Of a stretch of 64,000 nt of DNA, positions 36,963 through 46,101 are shown piece by piece. Made by a program: the position numbers and the translations under genes. Origin of the DNA: Pedobacter schmidteae (GTDB lineage Bacteria; Bacteroidota; Bacteroidia; Sphingobacteriales; Sphingobacteriaceae); the NCBI RefSeq assembly GCF_900564155.1, contig NZ_LS999839.1, positions 248,001 to 312,000 of the forward strand, in the 5' to 3' direction. Under the pieces are notes generated by a model, which searched no databases, had not been told where the DNA came from, and worked only from the letters and a program-made list of their open reading frames with translations. How positions within the stretch are numbered: position 1 is the first letter of the stretch; each line of letters opens with the position of its first letter.

Positions 36963-39239
36963 ATGGCTTTTGATATAGAAATGATCAAAAAGGTGTATGC
37001 AAACTTTGGCCCCCGTGTAGAGGCGGCCCGTAAATTAGTAGGCAGACCTTTAACACTTTCAGAAAAAATACTTTATACCCACCTTTGGGAGGGAAGCACG
37101 AACACTTCTTACAACCGGGGTGTTGATTATGTAGATTTTGCTCCTGACCGTGTGGCCATGCAAGATGCTACAGCTCAAATGGCTTTATTGCAGTTTATGC
37201 AGGCTGGCCGACCACAGGTAGCTGTTCCTTCAACAGTTCACTGTGACCACTTAATTACCGCAAAGCTTGGTGCTGCAATTGACTTACCCGCTGCAAATAC
37301 CGAGAGCAAAGAGGTTTTTGACTTTTTAGCTTCAGTTTCAAATAAATATGGCATTGGTTTCTGGAAACCAGGTGCAGGTATCATCCACCAGGTGGTATTG
37401 GAAAACTATGCTTTCCCGGGCGGAATGATGATTGGGACCGACTCACATACTGTAAATGCAGGTGGTTTGGGTATGGTAGCCATTGGTGTTGGTGGTGCTG
37501 ATGCCTGCGATGTAATGGCCGGCTTACCTTGGGAGCTTAAATTCCCAAAACTGATTGGTGTTAAACTGACCGGAAAACTAAACGGATGGACCTCTGCAAA
37601 AGATGTAATCCTTAAAGTTGCTGGTATCTTAACAGTAAAAGGCGGTACTGGTGCAATCGTTGAATATTTTGGCGATGGTGCCGAGAACCTGAGCTGTACC
37701 GGTAAAGGTACCATTTGTAATATGGGTGCCGAGATTGGTGCAACCACTTCTACTTTTGGTTATGACGAGAGCATGGAGCGTTATTTACGTGCTACCAACA
37801 GAGCCGATATCGCTGATGCTGCAAATGCTATAAAAGAACACTTAACAGGTGATGCAGAAGTATATGCAGAACCGGAAAAATATTTTGATCAGTTAATCGA
37901 GATCAATCTTTCGGAGCTTGAGCCTTATTTGAATGGCCCTTTTACACCGGATCTGGCTACGCCTATTTCTAAAATGAAAGAAGTTGCTGCTGCCAACGGA
38001 TGGCCGCTAAAAGTGGAATGGGGATTAATCGGTTCTTGCACCAACTCTTCATACGAAGATTTATCAAGAGCTGCATCTATTGCCAAACAAGCTATTGACA
38101 AAGGCTTGACCACGAAAGCAGATTTTGGTATCAACCCAGGATCAGAGCAAGTGCGTTATACTGCAGACCGCGACGGCCTATTGGGAACTTTTGAAGATTT
38201 AAATGCAACCATCTTTACCAATGCCTGCGGACCGTGTATTGGTATGTGGGACAGGGTAGGTGCCGAAAAACAAGAGAAAAACACCATCGTACACTCGTTT
38301 AACAGAAATTTTGCCAAACGTGCTGATGGTAACCCTAATACATTTGCATTTGTAACTTCTCCTGAAATTGTAGCAGCTATTGCTATAGCGGGTGATTTGA
38401 GCTTTAACCCTTTGACCGACACCTTGACCAATAACAAAGGTGAGCAGGTGAAATTAGATCCACCTAAAGGTGATGAACTGCCAGTAAATGGTTACGCTGT
38501 AGAGGATGCAGGTTATCAGGCTCCGGCAGCTGATGGTTCTGGTGTACAGGTATTGGTATCTCCTACCTCTCATCGTTTGCAATTGCTGGATCCGTTTACT
38601 GCATGGGAAGGTACAGACCTTAAAGGTTTGAAATTATTGATCAAAGCTAAAGGAAAATGTACTACCGATCACATCTCCATGGCTGGCCCATGGTTGAAAT
38701 TCCGTGGTCACCTGGACAACATTTCGAACAACATGCTGATTGGTGCCGTTAACTTCTTTAACGACAAAACCGACAATGTTAAAAATGAACTGACAGGCGA
38801 GTATGGTCCGGTACCTGCAACACAACGTGCTTATAAGGCACAAGGCATTGGTTCTATTGTGGTAGGTGATGAAAACTACGGCGAAGGATCAAGCCGCGAG
38901 CACGCAGCAATGGAGCCTCGTCACTTAGGTGTACGTGCGGTATTGGTAAAATCTTTTGCCCGTATCCACGAAACTAACCTTAAAAAACAAGGTATGTTGG
39001 GCTTAACCTTTGCCAATAAGGAAGATTACGATAAAATTTTAGAAGGCGATACTATTGATATTATTGGCTTAACAACTTTCACTCCTGATGTTCCATTAAC
39101 ACTGGTACTAAACCATGCTGATGGCACGAAAGAAGAGATCACTGTTAACCATAGCTATAATGCACAGCAAATAGAGTGGTTTAAAGCAGGTGGTGCTTTA
39201 AATATCATTCGCAGAGAAGCTGCAGCTAAAAACGCTTAA
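36963..39239 (+). CDS. acn: Aconitate hydratase (mitochondrial-type, 4Fe-4S)
   Basis: TCA-cycle enzyme that isomerises citrate to isocitrate. The 758-residue protein has Fe-S cysteines Cys359 ([11 protein letters not shown]), Cys422 and Cys425 ([10 protein letters not shown]), and the swivel-domain motif [20 protein letters not shown]. Length and N-terminus ([20 protein letters not shown]) match the mitochondrial-like aconitase rather than AcnA or AcnB. Codon use is strongly biased as in highly expressed genes. A clear terminator follows 21 bp after the stop. Confidence 0.96.
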   Translation: MAFDIEMIKKVYANFGPRVEAARKLVGRPLTLSEKILYTHLWEGSTNTSYNRGVDYVDFAPDRVAMQDATAQMALLQFMQAGRPQVAVPSTVHCDHLITAKLGAAIDLPAANTESKEVFDFLASVSNKYGIGFWKPGAGIIHQVVLENYAFPGGMMIGTDSHTVNAGGLGMVAIGVGGADACDVMAGLPWELKFPKLIGVKLTGKLNGWTSAKDVILKVAGILTVKGGTGAIVEYFGDGAENLSCTGKGTICNMGAEIGATTSTFGYDESMERYLRATNRADIADAANAIKEHLTGDAEVYAEPEKYFDQLIEINLSELEPYLNGPFTPDLATPISKMKEVAAANGWPLKVEWGLIGSCTNSSYEDLSRAASIAKQAIDKGLTTKADFGINPGSEQVRYTADRDGLLGTFEDLNATIFTNACGPCIGMWDRVGAEKQEKNTIVHSFNRNFAKRADGNPNTFAFVTSPEIVAAIAIAGDLSFNPLTDTLTNNKGEQVKLDPPKGDELPVNGYAVEDAGYQAPAADGSGVQVLVSPTSHRLQLLDPFTAWEGTDLKGLKLLIKAKGKCTTDHISMAGPWLKFRGHLDNISNNMLIGAVNFFNDKTDNVKNELTGEYGPVPATQRAYKAQGIGSIVVGDENYGEGSSREHAAMEPRHLGVRAVLVKSFARIHETNLKKQGMLGLTFANKEDYDKILEGDTIDIIGLTTFTPDVPLTLVLNHADGTKEEITVNHSYNAQQIEWFKAGGALNIIRREAAAKNA

Positions 39240-39260
39240 TCAATACAGTTGATATAAATT

Positions 39261-39291
39261 AAAAACTCCCGCTTTTGGCGGGAGTTTTTTT
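39261..39291 (+). terminator. Rho-independent terminator after aconitase (bidirectional)
   Basis: AAAAACTCCCGC (39261-39272) pairs with GCGGGAGTTTTT (39278-39289) with a short loop, flanked by A- and T-runs. It lies between the convergent aconitase and DUF2007 genes and can serve both. Confidence 0.9.
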
Positions 39292-39296
39292 ATGAC

Positions 39297-39746
39297 TTAG
39301 AATTCATGTTCGCAATTAAAACAGTGATGTGTTTTCTTTACGCTAAAGGGATACACCAGCAACAGCAAAGAAACAATTATGGTAAATATGCCAAACCTAT
39401 TTTTGGTAGCTTGCACATAACCTACGTTATCAGATCCGCAATTGGGACAAATCAGTGCATTTTCCACATCCTTAGTCCCCACCCCATTTTCAATAAGACC
39501 TGCATCAGTAGCCTCCTGGATATTCAATTCAACATTCTCGTCTTGTAAAATGCTAGTTGCCGTGGCCACATCCCGCTCAAACAAATGAAGCTTAACACCT
39601 CCAAGCGCCTGCGTATATAATGGATTTATGGTAATGGTATTTTCATCGGAAAGAAAACACTGAATCCCGCTGTCAATTAATCTTGCCTTGACAATATTAG
39701 CCTCTATAGGGTTGTAATAGGTTTCAAATACGACGATCTTATCCAT
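39297..39746 (-). CDS. DUF2007-domain protein with C-terminal zinc ribbon and membrane helix
   Basis: The 149-residue protein has an N-terminal DUF2007 (putative signal-transducing protein) domain at about 1-70 (VVFETYYNPIEANIVKARLIDSGI) and a CxxC pair (LICPNCGSDNVGY). A predicted transmembrane helix (about 118-133, IFTIIVSLLLLVYPF) and a second CxxC (HHCFNCEHEF) follow at the end. The two CxxC pairs flank the helix, so a single zinc ribbon would have to fold around it. Function is not established. Confidence 0.8.
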   Translation of the reverse strand: MDKIVVFETYYNPIEANIVKARLIDSGIQCFLSDENTITINPLYTQALGGVKLHLFERDVATATSILQDENVELNIQEATDAGLIENGVGTKDVENALICPNCGSDNVGYVQATKNRFGIFTIIVSLLLLVYPFSVKKTHHCFNCEHEF

Positions 39747-39778
39747 ATCCTTGCGTTTGTTACTAATATAGCAAAAAA

Positions 39779-41116
39779 CTAGTGGCTCAGAAAATCTTTA
39801 AACCAGAGGCCCGAATCTTTAACTGTCCGTTCCTGCGTTTTAAAATCTGTATGTACAAGGCCAAACCGGGCATTAAATCCCTCAGCCCATTCAAAGTTAT
39901 CCATCAATGTCCAGGCCATATATCCGGTAATATTAAGTCCCTCCTGCTTTGCCTTTAACAAAGCACCAAGATACTGCTGGAAGTAAGCAATCCGCTCCTG
40001 ATCGTGCACCTGCCTGTCGATCACTTTATCATGATAAGCAGCCCCGTTTTCCGTGATCATCAAACTCCTGATACCCGGGTAGCTGGCAAACTGTTTAATG
40101 ATATTGTAAAAGCTATTGGCATTAATCTCCCATCCCATTGCTGTATGCGGCTTTTTACGATTCCGGGCTTTCACTTCCCAGGCCTGTACCACAGGGATAA
40201 AGGCATTGTACTTAACGGTTAAGGGAAAATAATTCTGAATGCCAATAAAATCAAAGTCAAAGGTCAGTCGTTCGGTATGCCGCCAGGTAGAATGCTGGAT
40301 GGCAAACTTTTCCATCACCTCCCAATCGGCCGTTGGATACCCCATACCCAACAAAGGCTCAATAAACAGCCTGTTCATTAAACAATCCACCCTTTTTGCG
40401 GCCAGCAAATCCGACTCACGTTGGGTATAAGGGATAACTTCGGAGCAGGAAAAGCTAGTTCCTATATTGGCCTGCCCAACCTCGGCCCTCAGTATCCTTC
40501 CGCCGTCGGCCTGAGCAATGGCAGTATGATGTACTGCCGAAAAGAAGTTGGTTAGCCCTGTTTTCCCTGGGGCATGAACACCCAGCATATAACCCAAAGA
40601 GGTAAAACCGAAAGGCTCATTCAATACAATCCAGTTTTTTACCTTATCGCCATATTCCGTTGCACATATCGTCACAAAATGATTAAAACTATTGTTGATG
40701 GAATAAGCGGTCCAGCCGCCCTCCTCCTCCAGGGCATGAGGCAGGTCCCAGTGATACAAAGTAACGTAAGGCACAATACCCTGCAACAAACATTCGTCAA
40801 TAACCTGATGATAAAATTTAAGCCCTTCTTTATTTACATTGCCCTTGCCTTGAGGTAAAATACGAGGCCAGGAAATGGAGAAACGAAATATAGAAAAGCC
40901 CAGTAACTTTACTAAAGCAATATCTTCTTTATAACTGTGGTAAAAGTTGCAGGCAGTTGCCGGCTGGTGCCCATTTTTTACCTTGCCCGATCTTTTGGCA
41001 AAAGTATCCCATATGGACAGCCCTTTTCCGTATGCTTCGGCAGCACCTTCAATCTGAGCAGCTGCAGTGGCTACACCCCATAAAAAATCTGCTCCAAAAT
41101 CGGATGCCTTAATCAT
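39779..41116 (-). CDS. GH1-family beta-glucosidase
   Basis: The 445-residue cytosolic glycoside hydrolase has the GH1 start FLWGVATAAAQIEGA, the acid/base Glu167 in VLNEPFG and the nucleophile Glu356 in ITENGAAY; the signature WPRILPQG is also present. No signal peptide. GH1 enzymes hydrolyse beta-glucosides, galactosides or related disaccharides. It stands alone between convergent and divergent neighbours, so the natural substrate cannot be inferred from context. Confidence 0.94.
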   Translation of the reverse strand: MIKASDFGADFLWGVATAAAQIEGAAEAYGKGLSIWDTFAKRSGKVKNGHQPATACNFYHSYKEDIALVKLLGFSIFRFSISWPRILPQGKGNVNKEGLKFYHQVIDECLLQGIVPYVTLYHWDLPHALEEEGGWTAYSINNSFNHFVTICATEYGDKVKNWIVLNEPFGFTSLGYMLGVHAPGKTGLTNFFSAVHHTAIAQADGGRILRAEVGQANIGTSFSCSEVIPYTQRESDLLAAKRVDCLMNRLFIEPLLGMGYPTADWEVMEKFAIQHSTWRHTERLTFDFDFIGIQNYFPLTVKYNAFIPVVQAWEVKARNRKKPHTAMGWEINANSFYNIIKQFASYPGIRSLMITENGAAYHDKVIDRQVHDQERIAYFQQYLGALLKAKQEGLNITGYMAWTLMDNFEWAEGFNARFGLVHTDFKTQERTVKDSGLWFKDFLSH

Positions 41117-41261
41117 AGTATTTCGTTATAAACGGCAATATGCTAATCATTTATGAAGTTAATGTTAAACCTGTTCCCTTCATATCAATTTTACACCAAC
41201 TTGTAATAAATAAGCTTAATTTACATCTTATTAGGAAACCACTAATCAAATTTTATTCGAA

Positions 41262-42680
41262 ATGATGATCAAAAGTCTTTTAGGTACAATTAGTTTAGTA
41301 CTGCTTTATGGAGCAATACAGGCACAGGAACCAACCGGAACATGGTATGGCGAATTAGCGGTACAAGGGAAAAAACTACCCCTGGTATTTCACATCAATA
41401 AAAATGGCGATGGCTATCAGAGCACCATGGATAGTCCGACACAAGGCGCCAAAGGTATTCCCATTGAAAAAACTACCTATGCAAGCCCGCTTTTAATCAT
41501 CGAAGCATCTAATTTTGCCATCACATACACCGGCGCCTTTTTGCCCGACAGCAATAAGATTAAAGGTACATTTAAACAGGGATCTCAAAGTTTTCCATTA
41601 GTGCTAACCACTACTGCGCAAAGTGCAGACCTGCCTATGCCTAAGCCTCGTACACAGGATCCGAAGAACTTTCCCTACAAACAGGAAGAGATTACCTTTA
41701 TCAATGCTAAGGCAGGCAATAAACTGGCGGGTACACTGACCTTGCCAGAGGGTGGAAAGGCAACCAAAATTGCGGTATTGATTAGTGGCTCGGGAGCCCA
41801 AAACCGTGACGAAGAAGTCACAGTATTCAATCACCGTCCATTTCTTGTACTAAGTGATTGGCTAACACGCAATGGAATTGCCGTGCTCCGCTATGACGAT
41901 CGCGGGGTTGGACAATCGACAGGCAACTTCAGTGCCAGCACTACAGCCGATTTTGCAGATGATGCCGAAGCCGCCGTAACCTATATACAGTCAAGAGACG
42001 ACTTAAAAAACCTATCCATTGGCCTAATAGGGCATAGCGAAGGAGGCTTGATTGCACCAATGGTAGCCAGCAGAAACAAATCGATTAGTTTTATTGTATT
42101 GGAAGCTGCCCCCGGAATACCGCTGGACCAGCTGATGATACAACAGAATAAGGATGTAGGAAAGCTGGCAGGCCTTTCGGCGAAAGCCCTGGAGCGGGCA
42201 ACCGCTATCAATACCAAAATTTATGGAGCCATGAAACAATATGAACACTTACCTACAGCTACATTTAATCAGAAAATAGACAGTATGATACGCCAGGATA
42301 TCAATGCCTATCCTGCGGATGAACGCAAAGGAATCAGCGTAGATGAGTTTGTGAACAACATTACAAAAACCCTAAAATCGCCCTGGTTCAGATACTTTGT
42401 TTCTGTCGATCCTGCAGTTTATTTGAGCCGTACGAAATGTGCCGTGCTTGCGCTGAATGGTACCTTAGACGCACAAGTGGCCTATGCCGAAAACCTGGCA
42501 GCAATTAAAAGAAACCTTCAAAAAGCAGGTAACAAAAAATTTGAAGTTTTGGCCATGGAAGGATTAAACCACCTCTTTCAAAAAGCAAAAACAGGTTCAC
42601 CTACCGAATATGGCGATATTGAAGAGACCACCAACCCGGCTGTGCTACAAAAAATTTCGGACTGGATAAAGGCCTTGTAA
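41262..42680 (+). CDS. Secreted alpha/beta hydrolase (S9-like serine hydrolase)
   Basis: The 472-residue protein has a signal peptide (cleavage near GAIQAQ), an N-terminal beta domain of about 110 residues (TGTWYGELAVQGKKLPLVFHI) found in many Bacteroidota hydrolases, and an alpha/beta-hydrolase domain. The nucleophile is Ser259 in GHSEGG; the likely acid is in LNGTLDAQV and the His is in GLNHLFQ. An oxyanion-type segment (ISGSGAQNRDEEV) precedes it. It is probably a periplasmic esterase or peptidase; substrate unknown. Confidence 0.88.
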   Translation: MMIKSLLGTISLVLLYGAIQAQEPTGTWYGELAVQGKKLPLVFHINKNGDGYQSTMDSPTQGAKGIPIEKTTYASPLLIIEASNFAITYTGAFLPDSNKIKGTFKQGSQSFPLVLTTTAQSADLPMPKPRTQDPKNFPYKQEEITFINAKAGNKLAGTLTLPEGGKATKIAVLISGSGAQNRDEEVTVFNHRPFLVLSDWLTRNGIAVLRYDDRGVGQSTGNFSASTTADFADDAEAAVTYIQSRDDLKNLSIGLIGHSEGGLIAPMVASRNKSISFIVLEAAPGIPLDQLMIQQNKDVGKLAGLSAKALERATAINTKIYGAMKQYEHLPTATFNQKIDSMIRQDINAYPADERKGISVDEFVNNITKTLKSPWFRYFVSVDPAVYLSRTKCAVLALNGTLDAQVAYAENLAAIKRNLQKAGNKKFEVLAMEGLNHLFQKAKTGSPTEYGDIEETTNPAVLQKISDWIKAL

Positions 42681-42685
42681 AAAAA

Positions 42686-44509
42686 TTAATCAGCCGAGTT
42701 TAAGGTCAATCCAATCTGTTTGAGCAATAGGGCTGCATTAAAAGTAGTACAGGGCCCATGCTTCAGTTTATAATCAAAATTCATTTCCCCTTCGGTAATC
42801 TGTATATCGAAATGATAATTTCGAATCTGTTCCGGATAGCCGGGTTCCATTTCCGACAGTTGCAGATCGTGGGTGGCAAACAGTGCAGGTGTACGCTGTT
42901 CTATCATTTTCTCGATAAAAACTTTTGAGCCAAGGTACTTATCCTTACTGTTTGTACCTCTCAGCATTTCATCAATCAGCACAAAGGAATTGGAGTAAAT
43001 CTTTATGTTTTCCAGAATCATTTTAAGCCGGTTCAACTCTGCCTTAAAGGTTGAGGTATGATCGTTCAGTGAATCTTTTATTCTCATGTAAGACAGCACT
43101 TTAAAAATAGAAACCGACATAACTTCGGCGCATACCGGCGCCCCGGCAAAAGCAAGTGTCATATTAATACCTACGGTACGGAGAAAAGTACTTTTACCGG
43201 CCATGTTGGAGCCCGTTACAATATCAACAGTAGGCTTAGATTCGAGATTAAAATCGTTCACCACCCTTTCATTTTCATGAATTAGGGGATGCCCTAATTT
43301 AAGTGCCTTTAAATGAAACGAACTTGCAATGGTCGGAAAATTCCAGTCGGGCTGATTGTAGGTCAGCGTAGCAAAGGATATCAATTCCTCAAAACGGCTG
43401 ATGCGCTGTAATCCGCCAATAACTTGTGTGGCCGATTGATCATGCCAGTTGCAAATCCTGATGGAACATTTTAAATCCCACAGCAGAAAAAGATTTAAAA
43501 AGTTGCCCACAAGCATATTGAGCCGGGCGTCAAAATCCCGAATAATGAACGACAATTGTTTAATTCTGGCACTCAACGGCCTACCTTCGTCCTGGTTATC
43601 AAAAAAGTCTTTAATGTAAGCACTGTTCCAGCTAACATCCTCGGTCCATTTAATGGTTCCTGCAAAAGCATTCAGTAGCCCTGCTTCCCTACTAAACCCG
43701 TTATAGACCTTATTGACCTGCCCCAGCTTAAAAAAAGTAAAACCAGCATTGGCTACCAGTACCAGGGCAAAAAATTGCCACAATACTCCACCAAATGCAA
43801 GCCCCAGGCCAAGCATCCCTAAAGTTAAAAATGGGACAAACTGAACATATAAACGAAGCGCCTTACTCCGTGTAAACTGTAACTGCCCGGGTAGCTCGTG
43901 CTGCAACTTGTTTTTAATTAACTGTAATTGTCCGGGTTTATGACTTTGAAGCTGTGCCCTAAAATGAAAAGTCTGATCAATATGCCCTTTTAGTTCTGTA
44001 ATAGCTTCCTGCCTTTTCCCAATGGTTAGCTGGTCATTGGCCTGGCTCAAATTGGCAGCCAGCGTATCCAGTCCTTCATGGGTATTGCAGCGGTTAATCA
44101 ATGCATACAACGACCCCGGGCCAAAAATGTCCAGATCGGAAGCATAAGGATGCGCTTCATCTGCGTAGGCAGTTCCGTCATGATAACCATTTATTCCGTC
44201 TGTTAACTGATTAATTTCATTTTGGTACACCCACAACAACTGCTCGGCATAGGTTAACTGGTTTTGTACCTTGGCTTGTTGTTTAACCAGCAGCAGAAAC
44301 AAAACCAGCGGCAGAAAAAGCAACACTCCAAACCACCATTCAAAACCAAAACTAATGATGAGTGCCACAATCAGGATTTCGGCCAGAAACAAGCCCAGCC
44401 TGGAGAAGGCTATCGTATTTAATTTACGCTTTAGGTTGTTAATCTCCGTTTGTTGTGCATTTGCATGATTTTGATACGTGGTTAGGATGCTATGTTTTGT
44501 TTTTACCAT
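42686..44509 (-). CDS. Membrane-anchored MutS-family ATPase
   Basis: The 607-residue protein carries only the MutS core and ATPase parts. Two predicted transmembrane helices lie at about 37-55 and 58-75 and two more at about 222-240 and 243-260. A lever-like helical region (270-400) follows, then the ATPase with Walker A TGSNMAGKST (432-441), Walker B LIDEMLRGTN (Asp513-Glu514) and the H-loop region FATHDLQLSE. It lacks the mismatch-recognition and connector domains of MutS. Such membrane MutS-like proteins recur in Bacteroidota, usually annotated as DNA mismatch repair protein; a repair role is doubtful given the membrane helices. Confidence 0.88.
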   Translation of the reverse strand: MVKTKHSILTTYQNHANAQQTEINNLKRKLNTIAFSRLGLFLAEILIVALIISFGFEWWFGVLLFLPLVLFLLLVKQQAKVQNQLTYAEQLLWVYQNEINQLTDGINGYHDGTAYADEAHPYASDLDIFGPGSLYALINRCNTHEGLDTLAANLSQANDQLTIGKRQEAITELKGHIDQTFHFRAQLQSHKPGQLQLIKNKLQHELPGQLQFTRSKALRLYVQFVPFLTLGMLGLGLAFGGVLWQFFALVLVANAGFTFFKLGQVNKVYNGFSREAGLLNAFAGTIKWTEDVSWNSAYIKDFFDNQDEGRPLSARIKQLSFIIRDFDARLNMLVGNFLNLFLLWDLKCSIRICNWHDQSATQVIGGLQRISRFEELISFATLTYNQPDWNFPTIASSFHLKALKLGHPLIHENERVVNDFNLESKPTVDIVTGSNMAGKSTFLRTVGINMTLAFAGAPVCAEVMSVSIFKVLSYMRIKDSLNDHTSTFKAELNRLKMILENIKIYSNSFVLIDEMLRGTNSKDKYLGSKVFIEKMIEQRTPALFATHDLQLSEMEPGYPEQIRNYHFDIQITEGEMNFDYKLKHGPCTTFNAALLLKQIGLTLNSAD

Positions 44510-44604
44510 TATATTTGAAATTCCTTAATAACCGAAGCTTATTAAACTTTGACATGGGTTTGAATAAGATGTTACGCGTTGTTTTGCTGATAAAGATAAA
44601 ATAA

Positions 44605-45078
44605 ATGAAGATCACTTTACTGGTTGTAGGTAAAACAGAAGACAAGTACCTGATTGAGGGTATAGAGAAGTACCTAAACAGGCTAAAGCATTACATTGGT
44701 TTTAACCTGTTGGTGATACCCGACATTAAAAACACAAAGAACCTGAGCGAAGCCCAGCAAAAAGCCAAAGAAGCAGAACTGATTCTGAAACAGATCAGCA
44801 ATGCTGATACCGTAATTTTAATGGACGAGCGGGGGAAAAAATATACTTCTGTAGCATTTTCAAGTTATTTAAACAAACAAATGATAGGAAGTGTTCAACA
44901 TCTGATATTTATCATTGGCGGACCATACGGTTTTGATGAAAGTATTTATAAACGGGCCAATGGCAGCATGTCGCTTTCGGACATGACTTTTTCCCATCAG
45001 ATGGTGCGCCTGTTCTTTGTAGAGCAACTTTACAGGGCTTTTAGTATATTAAAAGGAGAACCTTATCATCACCAATAA
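44605..45078 (+). CDS. rlmH: 23S rRNA (pseudouridine1915-N3)-methyltransferase RlmH
   Basis: SPOUT-family methyltransferase that modifies pseudouridine 1915 in helix 69 of 23S rRNA. The 157-residue length is normal, with motifs VILMDERGKKYTS, FIIGGPYGFDE (SAM-binding knot) and the C-terminal QLYRAFSILKGEPYHH. Divergent from the MutS-like gene; a small membrane protein gene follows 61 bp later. Confidence 0.97.
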   Translation: MKITLLVVGKTEDKYLIEGIEKYLNRLKHYIGFNLLVIPDIKNTKNLSEAQQKAKEAELILKQISNADTVILMDERGKKYTSVAFSSYLNKQMIGSVQHLIFIIGGPYGFDESIYKRANGSMSLSDMTFSHQMVRLFFVEQLYRAFSILKGEPYHHQ

Positions 45079-45139
45079 TTTTAAGATCGGATTATGGAAA
45101 CTCAGGTCTGGCATCATCATTAAGCAAAAGGAGGTTATT

Positions 45140-45268
45140 ATGCGGTTACCATCAGATTATAAAAGGGAATACAAATTTAAAAGCGATCAGAAAAAAGGAA
45201 GAATGGCTTACATCATTGCCATTATTATCTCGGTAATTGCATTTCTCCTGATCTGGTTTTTGTTCTAA
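45140..45268 (+). CDS. Small single-pass membrane protein, 42 residues
   Basis: A short frame from ATG 45140 to TAA 45268 encodes 42 residues: a charged N-terminal half (MRLPSDYKREYKFKSDQKKG) and a C-terminal hydrophobic helix (YIIAIIISVIAFLLIWFLF). A good Shine-Dalgarno-like GGAGG (45130-45134) lies five bases before the ATG, which is uncommon among Bacteroidota genes and supports the start. It is 61 bp downstream of rlmH. Positive-inside rule places the N-terminus in the cytosol. No family recognised. Confidence 0.6.
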   Translation: MRLPSDYKREYKFKSDQKKGRMAYIIAIIISVIAFLLIWFLF

Positions 45269-45297
45269 AAACTGCGATATCAAGATTACAATTATAA

Positions 45298-45350
45298 CTA
45301 TATACGGATAAGACATATTGCACTTTGAAATATAGTAAGTCCGTATATAG
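45298..45350. repeat. Perfect 11-bp inverted repeat with 31-bp spacer
   Basis: CTATATACGGA (45298-45308) is the exact reverse complement of TCCGTATATAG (45340-45350). The right arm overlaps the first units of the adjacent 11-bp tandem repeat. Confidence 0.6.
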
Positions 45351-45381
45351 TCCATGTATAGTCCGTGTATAGTCCATGTTT
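45338..45381. repeat. Four tandem 11-bp units, consensus AGTCCRTRTAT
   Basis: The units are AGTCCGTATAT, AGTCCATGTAT, AGTCCGTGTAT and AGTCCATGTTT, end to end. G and A alternate at position 6, so the array is also two 22-bp superunits with two mismatches. It lies in the 267-bp gap between the small membrane protein gene and the convergent DUF5606 gene; nothing else is recognisable in that gap except the terminator. Confidence 0.75.
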
Positions 45382-45476
45382 TCCCGATAAAAACACGCAC
45401 TATATATAAACTATAACTAAAGATAGATTGGATTTTTTTGCCCGTAGAATACACCAATTTAACTCCAGCTTGATAC

Positions 45477-45509
45477 AAAAAAAAAGGACACCCTTTGGGT
45501 GTCCTTTTT
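45477..45509 (-). terminator. Rho-independent terminator of the DUF5606 gene
   Basis: AAAAAGGACACCC (45481-45493) and GGGTGTCCTTTTT (45497-45509) form a 13-bp stem with a 3-base loop; the plus-strand A-run from 45477 gives a U-tract on the minus-strand transcript. It lies 27 bp past the DUF5606 stop. The opposite T-run is shorter, so it may work on plus-strand transcripts too. Confidence 0.9.
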
Positions 45510-45535
45510 CATCAGCTATGTAAACTAAAGTTTAA

Positions 45536-46075
45536 TTAAACTCCTTTTTTACTGGTCATGTTTACCTTTTTTGCAGGCTGCGCAGTTTTACTTGGCGCTT
45601 TTGCGTTTGAAGGCTTTGGTGCTGCTTTAGGTTTTTTTTCAACCTTTTCTTCCGCCTTTATTGCATCGTGCTCATCTGCAGCTGCAGGAGCTTCCTCGGT
45701 AAATAAAGGAAGTTCTTTAAGGATATGATACCAGCTTACAATTTTCTTCATGTCTGAAGCATAAACTTTTTCTTCATCATGTCCGGGAGCTACTTCCTTG
45801 AAAAAAGTTCTCAGAGCAGCAGAATCGGCTTTCGCTTCAGGAACACCACCTTTAGCTGCAACCATGTTTACCAAAACATCAGTTAACTTCAAGTCGTCAT
45901 CCTCGCCATATACAGTGATGTCTTCTAATGATGCCAGCTTTGTTGTAGTCATATTGGCTACAATTTTAACTTTTTGAGCATCCAGACTCTCAAGAACATA
46001 TCCTGCTTTATTCTGACCAACAAGTTTAAATAAACCCGGTCTTCCAGATACTGCTACAATTCCTCTTAAATTCAT
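45536..46075 (-). CDS. DUF5606-family protein with Lys/Ala/Pro-rich tail
   Basis: The 179-residue protein has a conserved N-terminal domain (about 1-125: MNLRGIVAVSGRPGLFKLVG and SDMKKIVSWYHILKELPLF) typical of the Bacteroidota DUF5606 family. A disordered tail follows (about 128-179, rich in Ala, Lys, Pro, Glu), possibly nucleic-acid or ribosome interacting by charge. No function is known. It is 26 bp downstream of the cyclophilin gene, so the two are likely co-transcribed. Confidence 0.8.
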   Translation of the reverse strand: MNLRGIVAVSGRPGLFKLVGQNKAGYVLESLDAQKVKIVANMTTTKLASLEDITVYGEDDDLKLTDVLVNMVAAKGGVPEAKADSAALRTFFKEVAPGHDEEKVYASDMKKIVSWYHILKELPLFTEEAPAAADEHDAIKAEEKVEKKPKAAPKPSNAKAPSKTAQPAKKVNMTSKKGV

Positions 46076-46101
46076 ATAGTTTGTTTTTGAGAAGTTAAGA
46101 A

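Noticed and set aside
45338..45381. CRISPR-like array
   Set aside because: Units are only 11 bp, abut without spacers and no cas genes are present.
45152..45478. 108-residue minus-strand frame in the rlmH-DUF5606 gap
   Set aside because: It runs antisense through the small membrane protein gene and across the 11-bp tandem repeat; composition is not protein-like and no start signal is seen.
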